A stretch of DNA of 37,549 nucleotides from Bacillota bacterium (GCA_023388435.1 JAEWGG010000038.1:1-37549); one strand, 5' to 3'; numbered from the stretch's first letter, positions 6,401 through 13,809 are shown. Numbers and translations: made by a program. The notes: a model not told the origin generated them from the letters alone.

Positions 6401-9222
6401 TTGAATTCGACGGAGTAGTAGTACTGGCCGTCAGGAACCTGGACGAACTCCGGGTTCTCTTCGCTGACCGGGGCCTTGGGATTGAAGTCCTTATTGTAGA
6501 TGGTTCCATCCCAGGCGGCGGCCTGGTTGCTGTAGACCGGATGGCCGCCGACGAGCTCAGAGGCCAGGGTCTTGCCCACGTGATTCTCAGTGTCGAGGGT
6601 GCGCAGGGGCTGCTTGTTGGCATCCAGAATCTGGTACTTCAGTTCGTGGGCGGAACGCAGCAGGCCGAGGCTGGGCAGGCAGTGGTCAAAGAGCATGTCG
6701 CCGTTGGGGGAGATGGCCACGTGCTCCAGCGGGTAGTTCAGGAAATCGGTGAAGTCACCCAGGGGGATATTACCGAAGAAGAGGAAGGGCGTGGCGAGCA
6801 GGGTGGCGCCGGTCATCAAGGCTGTCTGGGGGTCGCCCGTGGCGTTGAGTACGACGTCGAAGAAATGCGAGTGCTGCTTGTCGCCGTGGGGCTGGTCAAA
6901 GGCGGGGACGCTGTCCCAGTCTCCGGAGAAGCCGAAATAGGGGAAGCCCAGATCAGGCTGACCATCCGTGTCGGACTTCAGGCGGACAAAGCCCTCCACC
7001 CAGGACTGTTGGACGCTGCCCGGGTTGAGTGTAAAGCTGAGGGTCTTGCTCTCGCCGGCGGGAACTTCCACCGTCTCCTGATCCACCGTCAGGCTGGCGC
7101 CAGGGGCGGCGACTTCATAGACCCGGGGGTTCTTGGCGTCGAAGGCGGACTCGGTCAGCACCTGGCCAGGTTCCACGCGGAAGCTCAGGCTGCTGTCACC
7201 GAAGTTGTGCAGCTCCATCGTGAAGGTCTTGGCACCCTGGAGGCTCTTCAGGGCCACCGTGCCATAGGAGCGCTTCAGGACGTCGCTGTCCTCCTCAACA
7301 GAGAGCAGGAGGGCCTTGCTGTCCAGGGCCTTGTCGAGCTGAATCATACCCGCGCCCTGCAGGCGGGGGGAGTAGGGCAGACCCTTCTCGTTTTCGGGGT
7401 CGGACATGGGCTGGGCCGTGTTTTCCATCAGGGCCTTAACCTGGGCCATGGAAGTTTCCAGGGGCAGCTTCTTGTCCTTGAGCCCCTGCATGAGCAGGGC
7501 CGCAGCGCCGGCGGCGTTAGGGGAGGCCATGGAGGTGCCGGACATCGTCTCATACTTACCTTCGGAAACCGTGGAGTAAATATGCCCGCCAGGAGCGGTG
7601 ATTTCCGGCTTGAAGGCGAGTTCAGGCGTGGTGCCCCAGGAGCTGAAGCTGGCCATGTTGCCGAAGAGGGGGGAATCCACAAAACGGGACTGGGGGTCGA
7701 AGGTGACTTCGAGCTCCGCGTTCTTCTTCAGAGCCTCTTTCAGGGCCAGACCGTCGCTGTGTCCACAGGAGGCCACGAAGAGGGCCACCTTGTCCACGCC
7801 GGCCATGCCGATGGTCTCGTCGCCGCCGGCGGCGTGGTTGTAGACCAGCACGCCCTTGGCGCCCTTGGCCAGGGCATTTTTGGCCTTGTCCGCGAAGCTG
7901 ATCTCACCGCGCTCCACGAGGACGTAGTTGTCCCGAGCGCTGTCGGGAATCTGCTCGGGCTTGCCCAGTCCGCCATCGACGAAGCGGTGGCCGAGGGCGT
8001 CGGCAGGGACGCTGGAATTGCCCGCGTCAAAGATAAATTCCTTTTGCTCTCCGTTCACCGTGTAGCGGGCAAAAGCCACCTGCTTCTGGCGGTTCTCAGC
8101 CGCGGCCACGGACAGGGCGCTCGGCACTGTGGAGGGGCTGCCCACCAGTCCGGTGTCGGGGGTGTCGAAGGTCTTGTTCATACCGCCTGCCGGATCCTGG
8201 GCAATACCGTCGTTACCCGCGGCGATCACCACGGAGGCGCCGGCCTTGACGGCGTTGTCGATGGCCTGGCTGTAGCCGTCATCCTGGGAGAAGAAGCCAG
8301 CGGCGCTACCCAGGCTGAGGTTGATGACATCGGCACCCATCTTGACCGAATCTTCGAGGGCGCGAATGATGTCCGTAGCCTGGGCGCCGTCCGCATACTC
8401 GCTGAAGACCTTCATGGCGAGGAGCTGGGCCTCGGGGGCGACGCCAGTCACACCCTTATCGCTGGCGGCGTTCGCCGCGCTGATACCGGCGACGTGCACG
8501 CCGTGCTGAGAGCGCTTAGGCACGACTTCGCTATTCTCATCCGCGTAGTTGTAACCGTAGGGCACTTTCTCCGTGAAATAGCGGCCGGGCAGGTCTCCGT
8601 CGGAGATCAGCTTCTCCGCGGTGGCCTTGTCGTACTTGGCCGACTCGGGGCTGCTGAGACGGAAGTCGGGGTGATTGTAGTCGATACCCGTGTCGATGAT
8701 GGAGATGAGCATCTTCTCACCCTTGAGGTGCTTGCTCTGCCAGACCTTGCTGGCCTCCGTCAGATCTACGGCCGAATGCATGTTCGGGTAAAAAAGCGGG
8801 ATCTCATAGACATTGAGGACGCCGGGAATCGCGCGCAGGCGGCTGAGGTCGCTGCGCTTGGCGCGGACTTTCAAGCCGTTGACGAGGAAGCCGTAGCGCT
8901 CCTCAACTTTACTGCCTGTAATCTCCTCAATAGCCTTTTCCACCGAAGTCTGGGCGTCGAGCACTTGACCCTCGGTATGGCTACTGACCGCGGCAGGAGC
9001 GGCGCTCAGCTGTACCAGGACGTAGACCTCCTGCTTCTGCTGCTGCGGCATCTTGTCGCGCATGCGATCCATATAGTTCTGCAGAACCCGGGGGAGATGA
9101 GAGGTAGCAGAAGCTTGTGTGGACTTCGTAGAGGTCGCTTCCAGATGCTGGGGCAAGAGGGCTGCCAGAGCGACGCTGGAAGACAGGACCAGAGCGATGA
9201 GACGCATCAAGCCTTTCTTCAT
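3487..9222 (-). CDS. Cell-wall-anchored subtilisin-like protease (lactocepin/C5a-peptidase type)
   Basis: This 1911-residue secreted protein is an S8-family serine protease. The signal peptide (residues 1 to about 20-30) is followed by an inhibitor I9-type propeptide (about 60-145) and the catalytic domain with Asp177 (IIDTGIDYNHPDF), His240 (QHGVHVAGI), oxyanion Asn337 (AAGND) and Ser564 (SGTSMASPNAAG). A PA domain (about 400-510) is inserted between His and Ser, as in lactocepins. A C5a-peptidase-type Fn3 domain follows (about 640-760), then a segment with SPNGD and VPDGQYYY motifs like the lactocepin B region, then many Ig-like or beta-sandwich modules. A Pro-Gly-Gln-Pro-Thr stalk precedes the sorting signal VPRTG (about 1880-1884), a hydrophobic helix and a KRKQED tail, so a sortase should anchor it to peptidoglycan. 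It probably degrades extracellular protein. The ATG at 9222 follows GAAAGGAAGG. The sorting motif is VPxTG instead of LPxTG. Substrate cannot be deduced. Confidence 0.93.
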   Translation of the reverse strand: MKKGLMRLIALVLSSSVALAALLPQHLEATSTKSTQASATSHLPRVLQNYMDRMRDKMPQQQKQEVYVLVQLSAAPAAVSSHTEGQVLDAQTSVEKAIEEITGSKVEERYGFLVNGLKVRAKRSDLSRLRAIPGVLNVYEIPLFYPNMHSAVDLTEASKVWQSKHLKGEKMLISIIDTGIDYNHPDFRLSSPESAKYDKATAEKLISDGDLPGRYFTEKVPYGYNYADENSEVVPKRSQHGVHVAGISAANAASDKGVTGVAPEAQLLAMKVFSEYADGAQATDIIRALEDSVKMGADVINLSLGSAAGFFSQDDGYSQAIDNAVKAGASVVIAAGNDGIAQDPAGGMNKTFDTPDTGLVGSPSTVPSALSVAAAENRQKQVAFARYTVNGEQKEFIFDAGNSSVPADALGHRFVDGGLGKPEQIPDSARDNYVLVERGEISFADKAKNALAKGAKGVLVYNHAAGGDETIGMAGVDKVALFVASCGHSDGLALKEALKKNAELEVTFDPQSRFVDSPLFGNMASFSSWGTTPELAFKPEITAPGGHIYSTVSEGKYETMSGTSMASPNAAGAAALLMQGLKDKKLPLETSMAQVKALMENTAQPMSDPENEKGLPYSPRLQGAGMIQLDKALDSKALLLSVEEDSDVLKRSYGTVALKSLQGAKTFTMELHNFGDSSLSFRVEPGQVLTESAFDAKNPRVYEVAAPGASLTVDQETVEVPAGESKTLSFTLNPGSVQQSWVEGFVRLKSDTDGQPDLGFPYFGFSGDWDSVPAFDQPHGDKQHSHFFDVVLNATGDPQTALMTGATLLATPFLFFGNIPLGDFTDFLNYPLEHVAISPNGDMLFDHCLPSLGLLRSAHELKYQILDANKQPLRTLDTENHVGKTLASELVGGHPVYSNQAAAWDGTIYNKDFNPKAPVSEENPEFVQVPDGQYYYSVEFKNSPEAQPQQLLMPVKVDTVSPTIEILSEAKPQKIQGKDGFTVRIRILDNEGGSGVSPDLIDVADDEAKAQKIDVEVQAFPVEGQKGVYDFWMGGVPDFSHTLKLTLTDYAFNPGVVSEEIEVGNPDRVVFTDYENGKLLNGNVFVHDQSQPYTDRGLSVTEWEETEAEDPGDGSKPFVLVAETPDNVAKISLNGTEYTVEDGEVEIPFPLHPNKPTPVEVVSYDAQGTELFREQAMQLIWDNEQPQLEVKWDPAYSYETRKLALNGDEEEEVKVLFVPDDSSSYQVSGSVNDNSLAWNIEGTVLQLQLPGGRSSIDLDKDKLSFNETRPIKWEDEPEKLHLVVYDKADNYKDESFYLAKLSDKDDPEALLNHLKNGYGSGSKEEQPTKKAAKYEFYNLKSLTTIGQKQENDSYTLRGYIEGITRLLINGQEVEYSEYKEHGDEDEDTTATENRSAAGLNPRDDLSKGYEFSATIQLEQGMNNVSLDSYTLDDEGKEVVFESRKFRLFYDTVAPSLQLADETNAHIYNDYYFSKDDQARIKGHVEDNTLGFVFQINGDQILDVLDLSKNGQSRDFDHVLTMEHGKYINLDLKDLFYIDPSSLDENSELKPEDLTKHNFSYALQFVKDTTAPSIDWGTLAENHQQFESLAPLSIKVQDAATAPVPAEQMPLPALQILLNGQPYQGQSISTPGDYTVEVIATDLAGNQTRDTRYFSITKPEPIPTPTPEPTPEQPAPTILSFSNNGVELLTTEEALLKAYGVQTKYDLRFHADPVAQSKLALDQPLLGSSNYLDPNGLQVYDVYFTDKAGKRLDPQVKLPFSLFFHNLDGSRTQFPSMFRFHAADNGLLAAELIGTHGDASVLGRFHLEADTMGYYGTGYLLVKKPERPGTGVVEPLPTKPGQPTEPGQPTQPGQPTQPGQPTQPGQPTQPGQQPTKPGKQVPRTGENLAPYGLLLILAAASLGLLRKRKQED
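3619..3708 (-). repeat. Tandem 18-bp repeats (five units) encoding the wall stalk
   Basis: Five head-to-tail 18-bp units of the form CTGCGTGGGCTGACCGGG (plus-strand reading) differ at a few positions. On the coding strand each gives six residues of the Pro-Gly-Gln-Pro-Thr-Gln/Glu type. Such in-frame repeats can change copy number by slippage without breaking the reading frame, altering the reach of the surface protease. Confidence 0.9.
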
Positions 9223-9270
9223 ACATACCTTCCTTTCTGTAGGTCGCGTAGACCGAAAAATAATGCTCCC

Positions 9271-9276
9271 ATTATA
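9271..9276 (-). promoter_or_regulatory. Probable -10 box of the wall protease gene
   Basis: On the minus strand a perfect TATAAT (9276-9271) lies about 50 bp upstream of the protease start. No good -35 box is present at 16-18 bp; TTGTGACA is nearby but too close. The promoter may depend on an activator. Confidence 0.5.
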
Positions 9277-9412
9277 GCCAGATTTCTGTCACAAAAGCGT
9301 AAAAATGTCTCAAGAATTCTGTAAAAGAAAGAACTGGGCAGAAAAAGTGAAAAAAAGCTGCGTTTTTTTTCCAAAAGACAGCTTCTGCGGAGCTTAACAG
9401 CCCGGATTTGAT
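9277..9412. other. AT-rich divergent intergenic region with an A7/T8 hairpin
   Basis: This is the middle of the 308-bp gap between the divergent protease and copA genes. At 9350-9370 seven A and eight T flank GCTGCG. In addition AAGCTG (9355-9360) can pair with CAGCTT (9379-9384); on the minus strand the latter stem ends in a run of seven T. It could be a weak bidirectional terminator or simply a bent or UP-like A-tract region. No ORF or RNA gene is seen. Confidence 0.4.
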
Positions 9413-9442
9413 TTGCATCACCCCACCCCAGGGGGGTATTAT
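9413..9442 (+). promoter_or_regulatory. copA promoter with an embedded CsoR-like operator
   Basis: TTGCAT (9413-9418) and TATTAT (9437-9442) are 18 bp apart. The spacer and the first bases of the -10 box form ACCCCAGGGGGGTAT (9425-9439), in reverse ATACCCCCCTGGGGT, whose ACCCC/GGGGT halves match the known pseudo-palindromic CsoR operator pattern of copper operons. csoR is the second gene of the operon. The inference is autoregulation: apo-CsoR occludes the promoter and Cu(I) binding releases it. Confidence 0.72.
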
Positions 9443-9470
9443 GGGGCATATACAGAACCTTAGCTCAGTT

Positions 9471-9494
9471 AGAGACAGGGCTTGAATTGTCTCT
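9471..9494 (+). other. Leader hairpin in the copA 5' untranslated region
   Basis: AGAGACA (9471-9477) and TGTCTCT (9488-9494) form a perfect 7-bp stem with a ten-base loop, about 36 bp before the copA start. There is no T-run and the ribosome site is not covered. Its role is unknown. Confidence 0.4.
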
Positions 9495-9530
9495 TCATAT
9501 CAGTATGTATAGAAAGTGAGGGCGGCGTCT

Positions 9531-12200
9531 ATGGAGCGGGAAAGGCGTTCTTATCAACTGGAGGGGCTGCATTGTGCGGCCTGCGCTGGGGCTGTGGAAC
9601 GCGCAGTTTCAGCCTTGGAGGGCGTGGACGTCCACTATGTGAACCCGCTGACCCAGCGTATGGAAGTGGAGCTTCCAGCAGGCCTGGATGATCAGCAGGT
9701 ACTCGAGGCCGTGCGCCAGGCTGGCTATGGAGGACAGGCACTCGTCCCTCAGGTGGAGAAGTCTGAGACGCAGACTGCAAGCAGCCGTGGCACGGAAGTC
9801 CGAGACAGCCTGGGAGACCAGGCCCGCCGCGACTATCTGGAGCAGAGGCGCTGCTTCTGGGCCTCTTTTGCGGCCTGGCTCCCCCTGATGTACCTTGCCA
9901 TGGGGGGGATGTGGGGGCTGCCCCTGCCAGGCTTCCTGGACCCGCTCCACTTCCTGACAAACAGCCTCTGTCAGCTCCTTCTCGTCCTTGTCGTGCTCGG
10001 AATCAACCGCCGCCGCCTGGGGTCCGGACTCCGAAGTCTGTGGAGGCGCAGACCCAATATGGACGCCCTTGTCAGCCTGGGCTCGCTGGCCGCACTGGTC
10101 TCGGGACTGGTCACGATTTTTGCCATGGCCCAGGCCCTGGAACTGCATCAGCATGAGGTCCTGCACCAGCTTGGACACGCACTTTATCTGGAAGCGGCGG
10201 CCATGATACCGACCCTTATCGCCCTCGGCAAGATGTTGGAGGCCCGGGCTAGGGAACGGACCAGCGAGAGCATTCGCCTGCTGATGGAGCTCCAGGCGGA
10301 TACGGCCCTGGTGGAGACAGGACCTGGGCAGTTCGTAGAACGTCCGACAGCGGAGCTCCAAGTGGGGGATCGCATCCTCTTGAAGCCAGGGGCAAAGGTC
10401 GCTGTGGACGGCCGGGTGGAGGAGGGCCAGAGCAGTCTGAATACCAGTGCGCTGACTGGGGAAAGCCAGCCCCAGGAGCTGGGGCCTGGGGATCCGATTT
10501 TTGCGGGTATGATCAATGGCCGCGGCCAGGTTCTGTACCGGGCGGAGGCTGTGGGTGCAGACACCCGGCTCTCCCGCATCATTCGCCTCGTGGATGAGGC
10601 CTCCTCCACACGTGCGCCCATCGCCCGGCTGGCGGATCGCATCTCAGCCCTTTTTGTGCCGGCTGTGCTGCTGCTTGCCCTGCTGACCGCTGGGGCCTGG
10701 GTGCTCCTGGCGGGGGATCCAGGGCAGGCCGTCCTCCATGCGATCAGCGTCCTTGTCGTCTCCTGCCCCTGCGCCCTGGGCCTGGCAACTCCCGTAGCGA
10801 TTATGGTCGCCAGTGGTCAGGGGGCGCGTCAGGGCCTGCTCTACCACTCAGCTGAGGCCCTTGAACTCCTGGCCAAGGTGGATGTGGCCGTCTTTGATAA
10901 GACGGGCACGCTGACGACGGGCCAGCTTCAGGTTCAGGAGCTCGTATTGCCCGAGGGGGTGGATGAAGAGGAGGTCTGGCAATATCTCTCCGATGTCGAA
11001 TCTGCCTCCGAGCATCCTCTGGCGGCGGCCATTCTTCGCGAGACCGAAAAGCGGGGCTTGAGGCCTCGCAGCGTGGAGAATTTCTGGGCTGAGCCAGGGG
11101 CTGGGATTCGCGCCAGACAGGGCGGTCAGGAGGTCTTTGTAGGGAATAGGACGGCTGCCCAGGGCCTTGCAGCCCAGCGGGCCAAAGAGGGGAAGCGGGC
11201 GGAAGTCTGGGCGGCCTTCGCCCTCCACCAGGAGGCGGCGGAGGCCCAGGGCATGACCTGTCTCTACCTGCTCGTTGAGGGCGAAGTTCTGGCCCTCCTG
11301 GCCCTGAGCGATCAGCTGAGGCCGGGGGCGGCTGCCGTCATTCGTGAGCTGCGCCGGCGGGGGGTGGAGAGCCAGCTGCTCAGCGGGGATGCCCCAGCCA
11401 CCGTCCAGGCCCTGGCTCAGAAACTGGAGCTGGGCGAGGCTAGAGGAGGCTGTTTTCCTGAGGAAAAGCTGGAGCATATCCGAGGCTTGCAGCAGGCGGG
11501 GCGCCGCGTCCTGATGCTGGGTGATGGCATTAACGACGCCCCAGCTCTGGCCCTGGCTGACGTGGGTATCGCTATGGGGCGTGGTACGGACATCGCCCTT
11601 GAGACAGCGGATGTCGTTCTGATGCGCGAGGAGCTGCCTGCCCTGGTTTATGCCCTGGGGCTCTCACGTCAGACTTTGCGTAATATTAAGGAGAATCTTT
11701 TCTGGGCCTTTATATATAATATAATTCTTATACCCGTGGCGGCCGGCGTCTTCTGGTTCTGGGGCCTGGAACTCTCCCCCATGCTGGCCTCGGCAGCCAT
11801 GAGCCTGAGCTCCCTCTTCGTTGTGGGCAACGCCCTGCGTCTGCGCAGCTACCGCCCCCATCAGGCCTGGCTGGACTCTGAGGAGGGGGAGACTTCGGCT
11901 GGCCAGGGGGCGGAGAAGGGGGAAGAGGAGCCGGCGCCCAGACTTCTGCGGCTGAATGGGGAAATCGGGAGGAAGACAGATATGGATACAATTAAAATGC
12001 AGCTTGAGGGCATGATGTGCCAGCACTGTGTGCGCCATGTCCGCGAGGGCCTGGAGGCAGCTGGTTTCCGGCAGGTGGAGATCCAGCTGGAGACGGGGCA
12101 GGTTCGGGCCTGTATCCCGGAACGGCTGGAGCTTGACGAGCTGGAGAAGCTGATAGCCGGACTGGGATATCAGCTGAAGTGTGCGGAGCTGGACGTATGA
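9531..12200 (+). CDS. copA: Cu(I)-exporting P1B-1 ATPase with C-terminal CopZ-like domain
   Basis: The 889-residue membrane pump exports Cu(I) at the cost of ATP. An N-terminal heavy-metal-associated domain with CAAC (about residues 13-16) is followed by eight predicted membrane helices. Motifs, numbered from the ATG at 9531, are TGES (309-312) in the actuator domain, CPC (412-414) in the membrane, DKTG with phospho-Asp456, SEHPLA with His495, and GDGINDAP (664-669). The late helices carry YN and MSLSS, the Cu(I) signature of P1B-1 pumps. After the last helix, an acidic linker leads to a second metal-binding domain with CQHC (from residue 818). A C-terminal domain of this kind is unusual for CopA and looks like a fused CopZ chaperone. 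The ATG at 9531 is preferred over the GTG at 9516 because GAGGG lies before it and nothing good precedes the GTG. csoR overlaps by 4 bp. Confidence 0.94.
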   Translation: MERERRSYQLEGLHCAACAGAVERAVSALEGVDVHYVNPLTQRMEVELPAGLDDQQVLEAVRQAGYGGQALVPQVEKSETQTASSRGTEVRDSLGDQARRDYLEQRRCFWASFAAWLPLMYLAMGGMWGLPLPGFLDPLHFLTNSLCQLLLVLVVLGINRRRLGSGLRSLWRRRPNMDALVSLGSLAALVSGLVTIFAMAQALELHQHEVLHQLGHALYLEAAAMIPTLIALGKMLEARARERTSESIRLLMELQADTALVETGPGQFVERPTAELQVGDRILLKPGAKVAVDGRVEEGQSSLNTSALTGESQPQELGPGDPIFAGMINGRGQVLYRAEAVGADTRLSRIIRLVDEASSTRAPIARLADRISALFVPAVLLLALLTAGAWVLLAGDPGQAVLHAISVLVVSCPCALGLATPVAIMVASGQGARQGLLYHSAEALELLAKVDVAVFDKTGTLTTGQLQVQELVLPEGVDEEEVWQYLSDVESASEHPLAAAILRETEKRGLRPRSVENFWAEPGAGIRARQGGQEVFVGNRTAAQGLAAQRAKEGKRAEVWAAFALHQEAAEAQGMTCLYLLVEGEVLALLALSDQLRPGAAAVIRELRRRGVESQLLSGDAPATVQALAQKLELGEARGGCFPEEKLEHIRGLQQAGRRVLMLGDGINDAPALALADVGIAMGRGTDIALETADVVLMREELPALVYALGLSRQTLRNIKENLFWAFIYNIILIPVAAGVFWFWGLELSPMLASAAMSLSSLFVVGNALRLRSYRPHQAWLDSEEGETSAGQGAEKGEEEPAPRLLRLNGEIGRKTDMDTIKMQLEGMMCQHCVRHVREGLEAAGFRQVEIQLETGQVRACIPERLELDELEKLIAGLGYQLKCAELDV
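11967..12200 (+). other. Possible internal translation start giving a separate CopZ-like chaperone
   Basis: Inside copA, in frame, GGGAGGAAG (11967-11975) stands six bases before ATG 11982, a spacing typical of real starts. Initiation there would give a 72-residue protein beginning MDTIKMQLEGMMCQHC, the size and sequence shape of free CopZ copper chaperones. The fusion joint falls exactly where a CopZ start codon would be, which suggests that a copA stop codon was lost between once-separate genes, or that both products are still made. This is inference from the sequence. Confidence 0.55.
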
Positions 12201-12460
12201 AGGCGGGGGCGGAGCAGATCAGCCGCCTGCTGAAGACGGCTGGGGGACAGGTCCAGGGCATACTGCGCATGGTGGAAGAGGACCGCTATTGCGTGGACAT
12301 CCTGCGCCAGCTTCAGGCCTGTCAGGCCATCCTGCGTCGGGCCCAGCGTGAAATTCTCGAAGCCCACCTGCGGAGCTGTGTCTGCCAGGCCTTTTCAGAG
12401 AATGAGGGCCATGAGAAAATAGAAGAAATTATTGGACTGCTGAAGTCCACGGAATACTGA
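12197..12460 (+). CDS. csoR: Copper-sensing transcriptional repressor CsoR
   Basis: The 87-residue all-helical protein belongs to the CsoR/RcnR/FrmR family. The Cu(I) triad of M. tuberculosis CsoR (Cys36, His61, Cys65) is matched by Cys32 (RYCVDIL), His57 and Cys61 (EAHLRSC), arguing for copper over nickel or formaldehyde sensing. Two extra cysteines (42 and 63) are present. The ATG overlaps the copA stop as ATGA, so translation is coupled. The gene should repress its own operon through the operator at 9425-9439. The location downstream of copA, rather than upstream, is one of the usual arrangements. Confidence 0.93.
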   Translation: MKAGAEQISRLLKTAGGQVQGILRMVEEDRYCVDILRQLQACQAILRRAQREILEAHLRSCVCQAFSENEGHEKIEEIIGLLKSTEY

Positions 12461-12468
12461 GGTGGAGC

Positions 12469-13272
12469 ATGGCGGATCCAGGGCTGCAGCTGCTCGGGGA
12501 GGAGCGGCAGATCGACTACGAGATTCTGACACGGACGGCCCTGAAATTGGGCCGTGCGATTTCTGAGGCTGGGGCGGAGACCTATCGTACTGAGGAGACG
12601 GTGCGCCGTTTTCTGCTCGCCGCCGGGATGGAGGAGGCTGAGGTCTTTGCTGTGCCGACCTTTCTGGAACTCTCGTTCACCGCGCCAGACGGTCGCAACT
12701 ATGGCCGTTCGGCGCGCCTGCGGGGCGGAAACAAGGAACTCGATCGCCTGGACCTGCTAAACGACCTGGCCCGGCGCTATGCGGCCCAGCCCTTTCCCCT
12801 GGACGATTTTCGTGCCGAGCTTGACGCGATTCTCAACACGCCGCGCTACGGCCCTGTCCTGCGTTCACTGGCCGGCAGCATCGGCGGTGCGACCTTCGCC
12901 TGTATGCTGCGGGCCCCTGTGGCCCAGGCCCTCCTGGCCATACCGATCTGCCTCGTGATGTACCTCCTGATCTACCCCCTGCGGCGCCTGTCAAGTAACC
13001 ATATTTTTAATAATTTGCTGGGATCAGCCTGTATTATGGCGGGGGCCCTGAGCTGCCAGGTCCTGGGCCTCCTGGCCCCTTCTTCGCTGCCGCCCGTCAC
13101 CATAGGCTGCCTGATGAATCTGGTTCCGGGGCTGACCCTGACGAACGGCATCCGCGACCTGATTGCCTCGGACTATGTGGCGGGGGTGAGCAACTTGTCC
13201 GAGGCCTTTTTGACGGCGACTTGCCTGGCCCTGGGCTCAGGTGCCGTGCTGGCCCTGTCGCGGCTGTTCTAG
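12469..13272 (+). CDS. ThrE-family exporter, large subunit (YjjP/DUF1212-like)
   Basis: The 267-residue protein matches the N-terminal half of the threonine/serine exporter ThrE family (DUF1212, as in YjjP). A soluble N-terminal part (about 1-125) carries the conserved SEAGAETYRTEETVRR and GGNKELDRLDLLNDL stretches. About five hydrophobic helices follow. GAGGTGGAG precedes the ATG, eight bases after the csoR stop. Its partner (DUF3815/YjjB-like) follows after 9 bp, the usual split arrangement. Relatives export threonine and serine in Corynebacterium, and YjjPB has been linked to succinate export in E. coli, so the substrate here is open. The location in the copper operon is unusual. Confidence 0.85.
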   Translation: MADPGLQLLGEERQIDYEILTRTALKLGRAISEAGAETYRTEETVRRFLLAAGMEEAEVFAVPTFLELSFTAPDGRNYGRSARLRGGNKELDRLDLLNDLARRYAAQPFPLDDFRAELDAILNTPRYGPVLRSLAGSIGGATFACMLRAPVAQALLAIPICLVMYLLIYPLRRLSSNHIFNNLLGSACIMAGALSCQVLGLLAPSSLPPVTIGCLMNLVPGLTLTNGIRDLIASDYVAGVSNLSEAFLTATCLALGSGAVLALSRLF

Positions 13273-13281
13273 GGAGGGAGC

Positions 13282-13776
13282 ATGAATCCGGAAGCTTATC
13301 TCATCCGCTTTGTGGCAGCCTATATTTTTAGCGGGGCCTTCGCCCTTGCCTATGGCCTCCAGCAGAAGAAGACGGTGGCCCTGGCCGCCCTGGGTGGGGC
13401 CCTCGGCTGGCTGACCTACGACCTCCTGCAGCTTCGTACAGGCACGCTGATGGCCAACTTCTATGCGGCCCTGGTCTTTTCTTTTTACTCAGAAGTGATG
13501 GCCCGCATCTGCCGCAAGCCCGCCAGCATCTTCCTGATTATCGCCCTTCTGCCCCTGGTCCCAGGGGGCGGTATCTACCGCAGTATGGCAGCCCTTGTCG
13601 AGGGCCAGAACGCCCAGGCGGGGGCCCATGCCCTTGAGACCCTGGGCACAGCGGCCCTGCTGGCTCTGGGTGTGGTCATCATCAGTTCGCTCAGCCGCGT
13701 GCAGGCGGCCTGGCGCTGGCGGCGCCGCCGGACAGGGCGGGGGAAGCCTGGACCTGCGGGCCCCCTGAGCAACTGA
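13282..13776 (+). CDS. ThrE-family exporter, small subunit (YjjB/DUF3815-like)
   Basis: The 164-residue protein has four to five membrane helices and matches the ThrE C-terminal domain (DUF3815, as in YjjB); the stretch ARICRKPASIFLIIALLPLV followed by PGGGIYRSM is characteristic. GGGAGGGA precedes the ATG. It should assemble in the membrane with the preceding subunit. The C-terminal tail after the last helix is Arg/Gly/Pro-rich and may be disordered. This is the last gene of the copA operon; the next gene has a separate upstream region. Confidence 0.85.
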   Translation: MNPEAYLIRFVAAYIFSGAFALAYGLQQKKTVALAALGGALGWLTYDLLQLRTGTLMANFYAALVFSFYSEVMARICRKPASIFLIIALLPLVPGGGIYRSMAALVEGQNAQAGAHALETLGTAALLALGVVIISSLSRVQAAWRWRRRRTGRGKPGPAGPLSN

Positions 13777-13785
13777 GGGGACTTT
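13762..13785 (+). terminator. Weak terminator-like hairpin at the end of the copA operon
   Basis: CCCCT (13762-13766) pairs with AGGGG (13776-13780) across the stop codon, followed by ACTTT. The stem has only five pairs and the T-run is poor, so some read-through into the next gene is possible. Confidence 0.3.
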
Positions 13786-13809
13786 CCGAAATTTTCTCTG
13801 GGGATGCGC

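Noticed and set aside
3907..9324. An open frame of about 1800 codons on the plus strand, antisense to the wall protease
   Set aside because: It lies wholly opposite a gene with clear catalytic motifs, signal peptide and sorting signal. Its translation is a monotonous Val/Leu/Gly/Glu-rich product typical of the complement of a GC-rich gene with biased codon third positions, and it has no ribosome site or domain.
9459..9475. A tRNA D-arm-like string TTAGCTCAGTTAGAG
   Set aside because: No anticodon arm, TpsiC arm (GGTTCGAATCC) or acceptor stem accompanies it; it lies in the copA leader.
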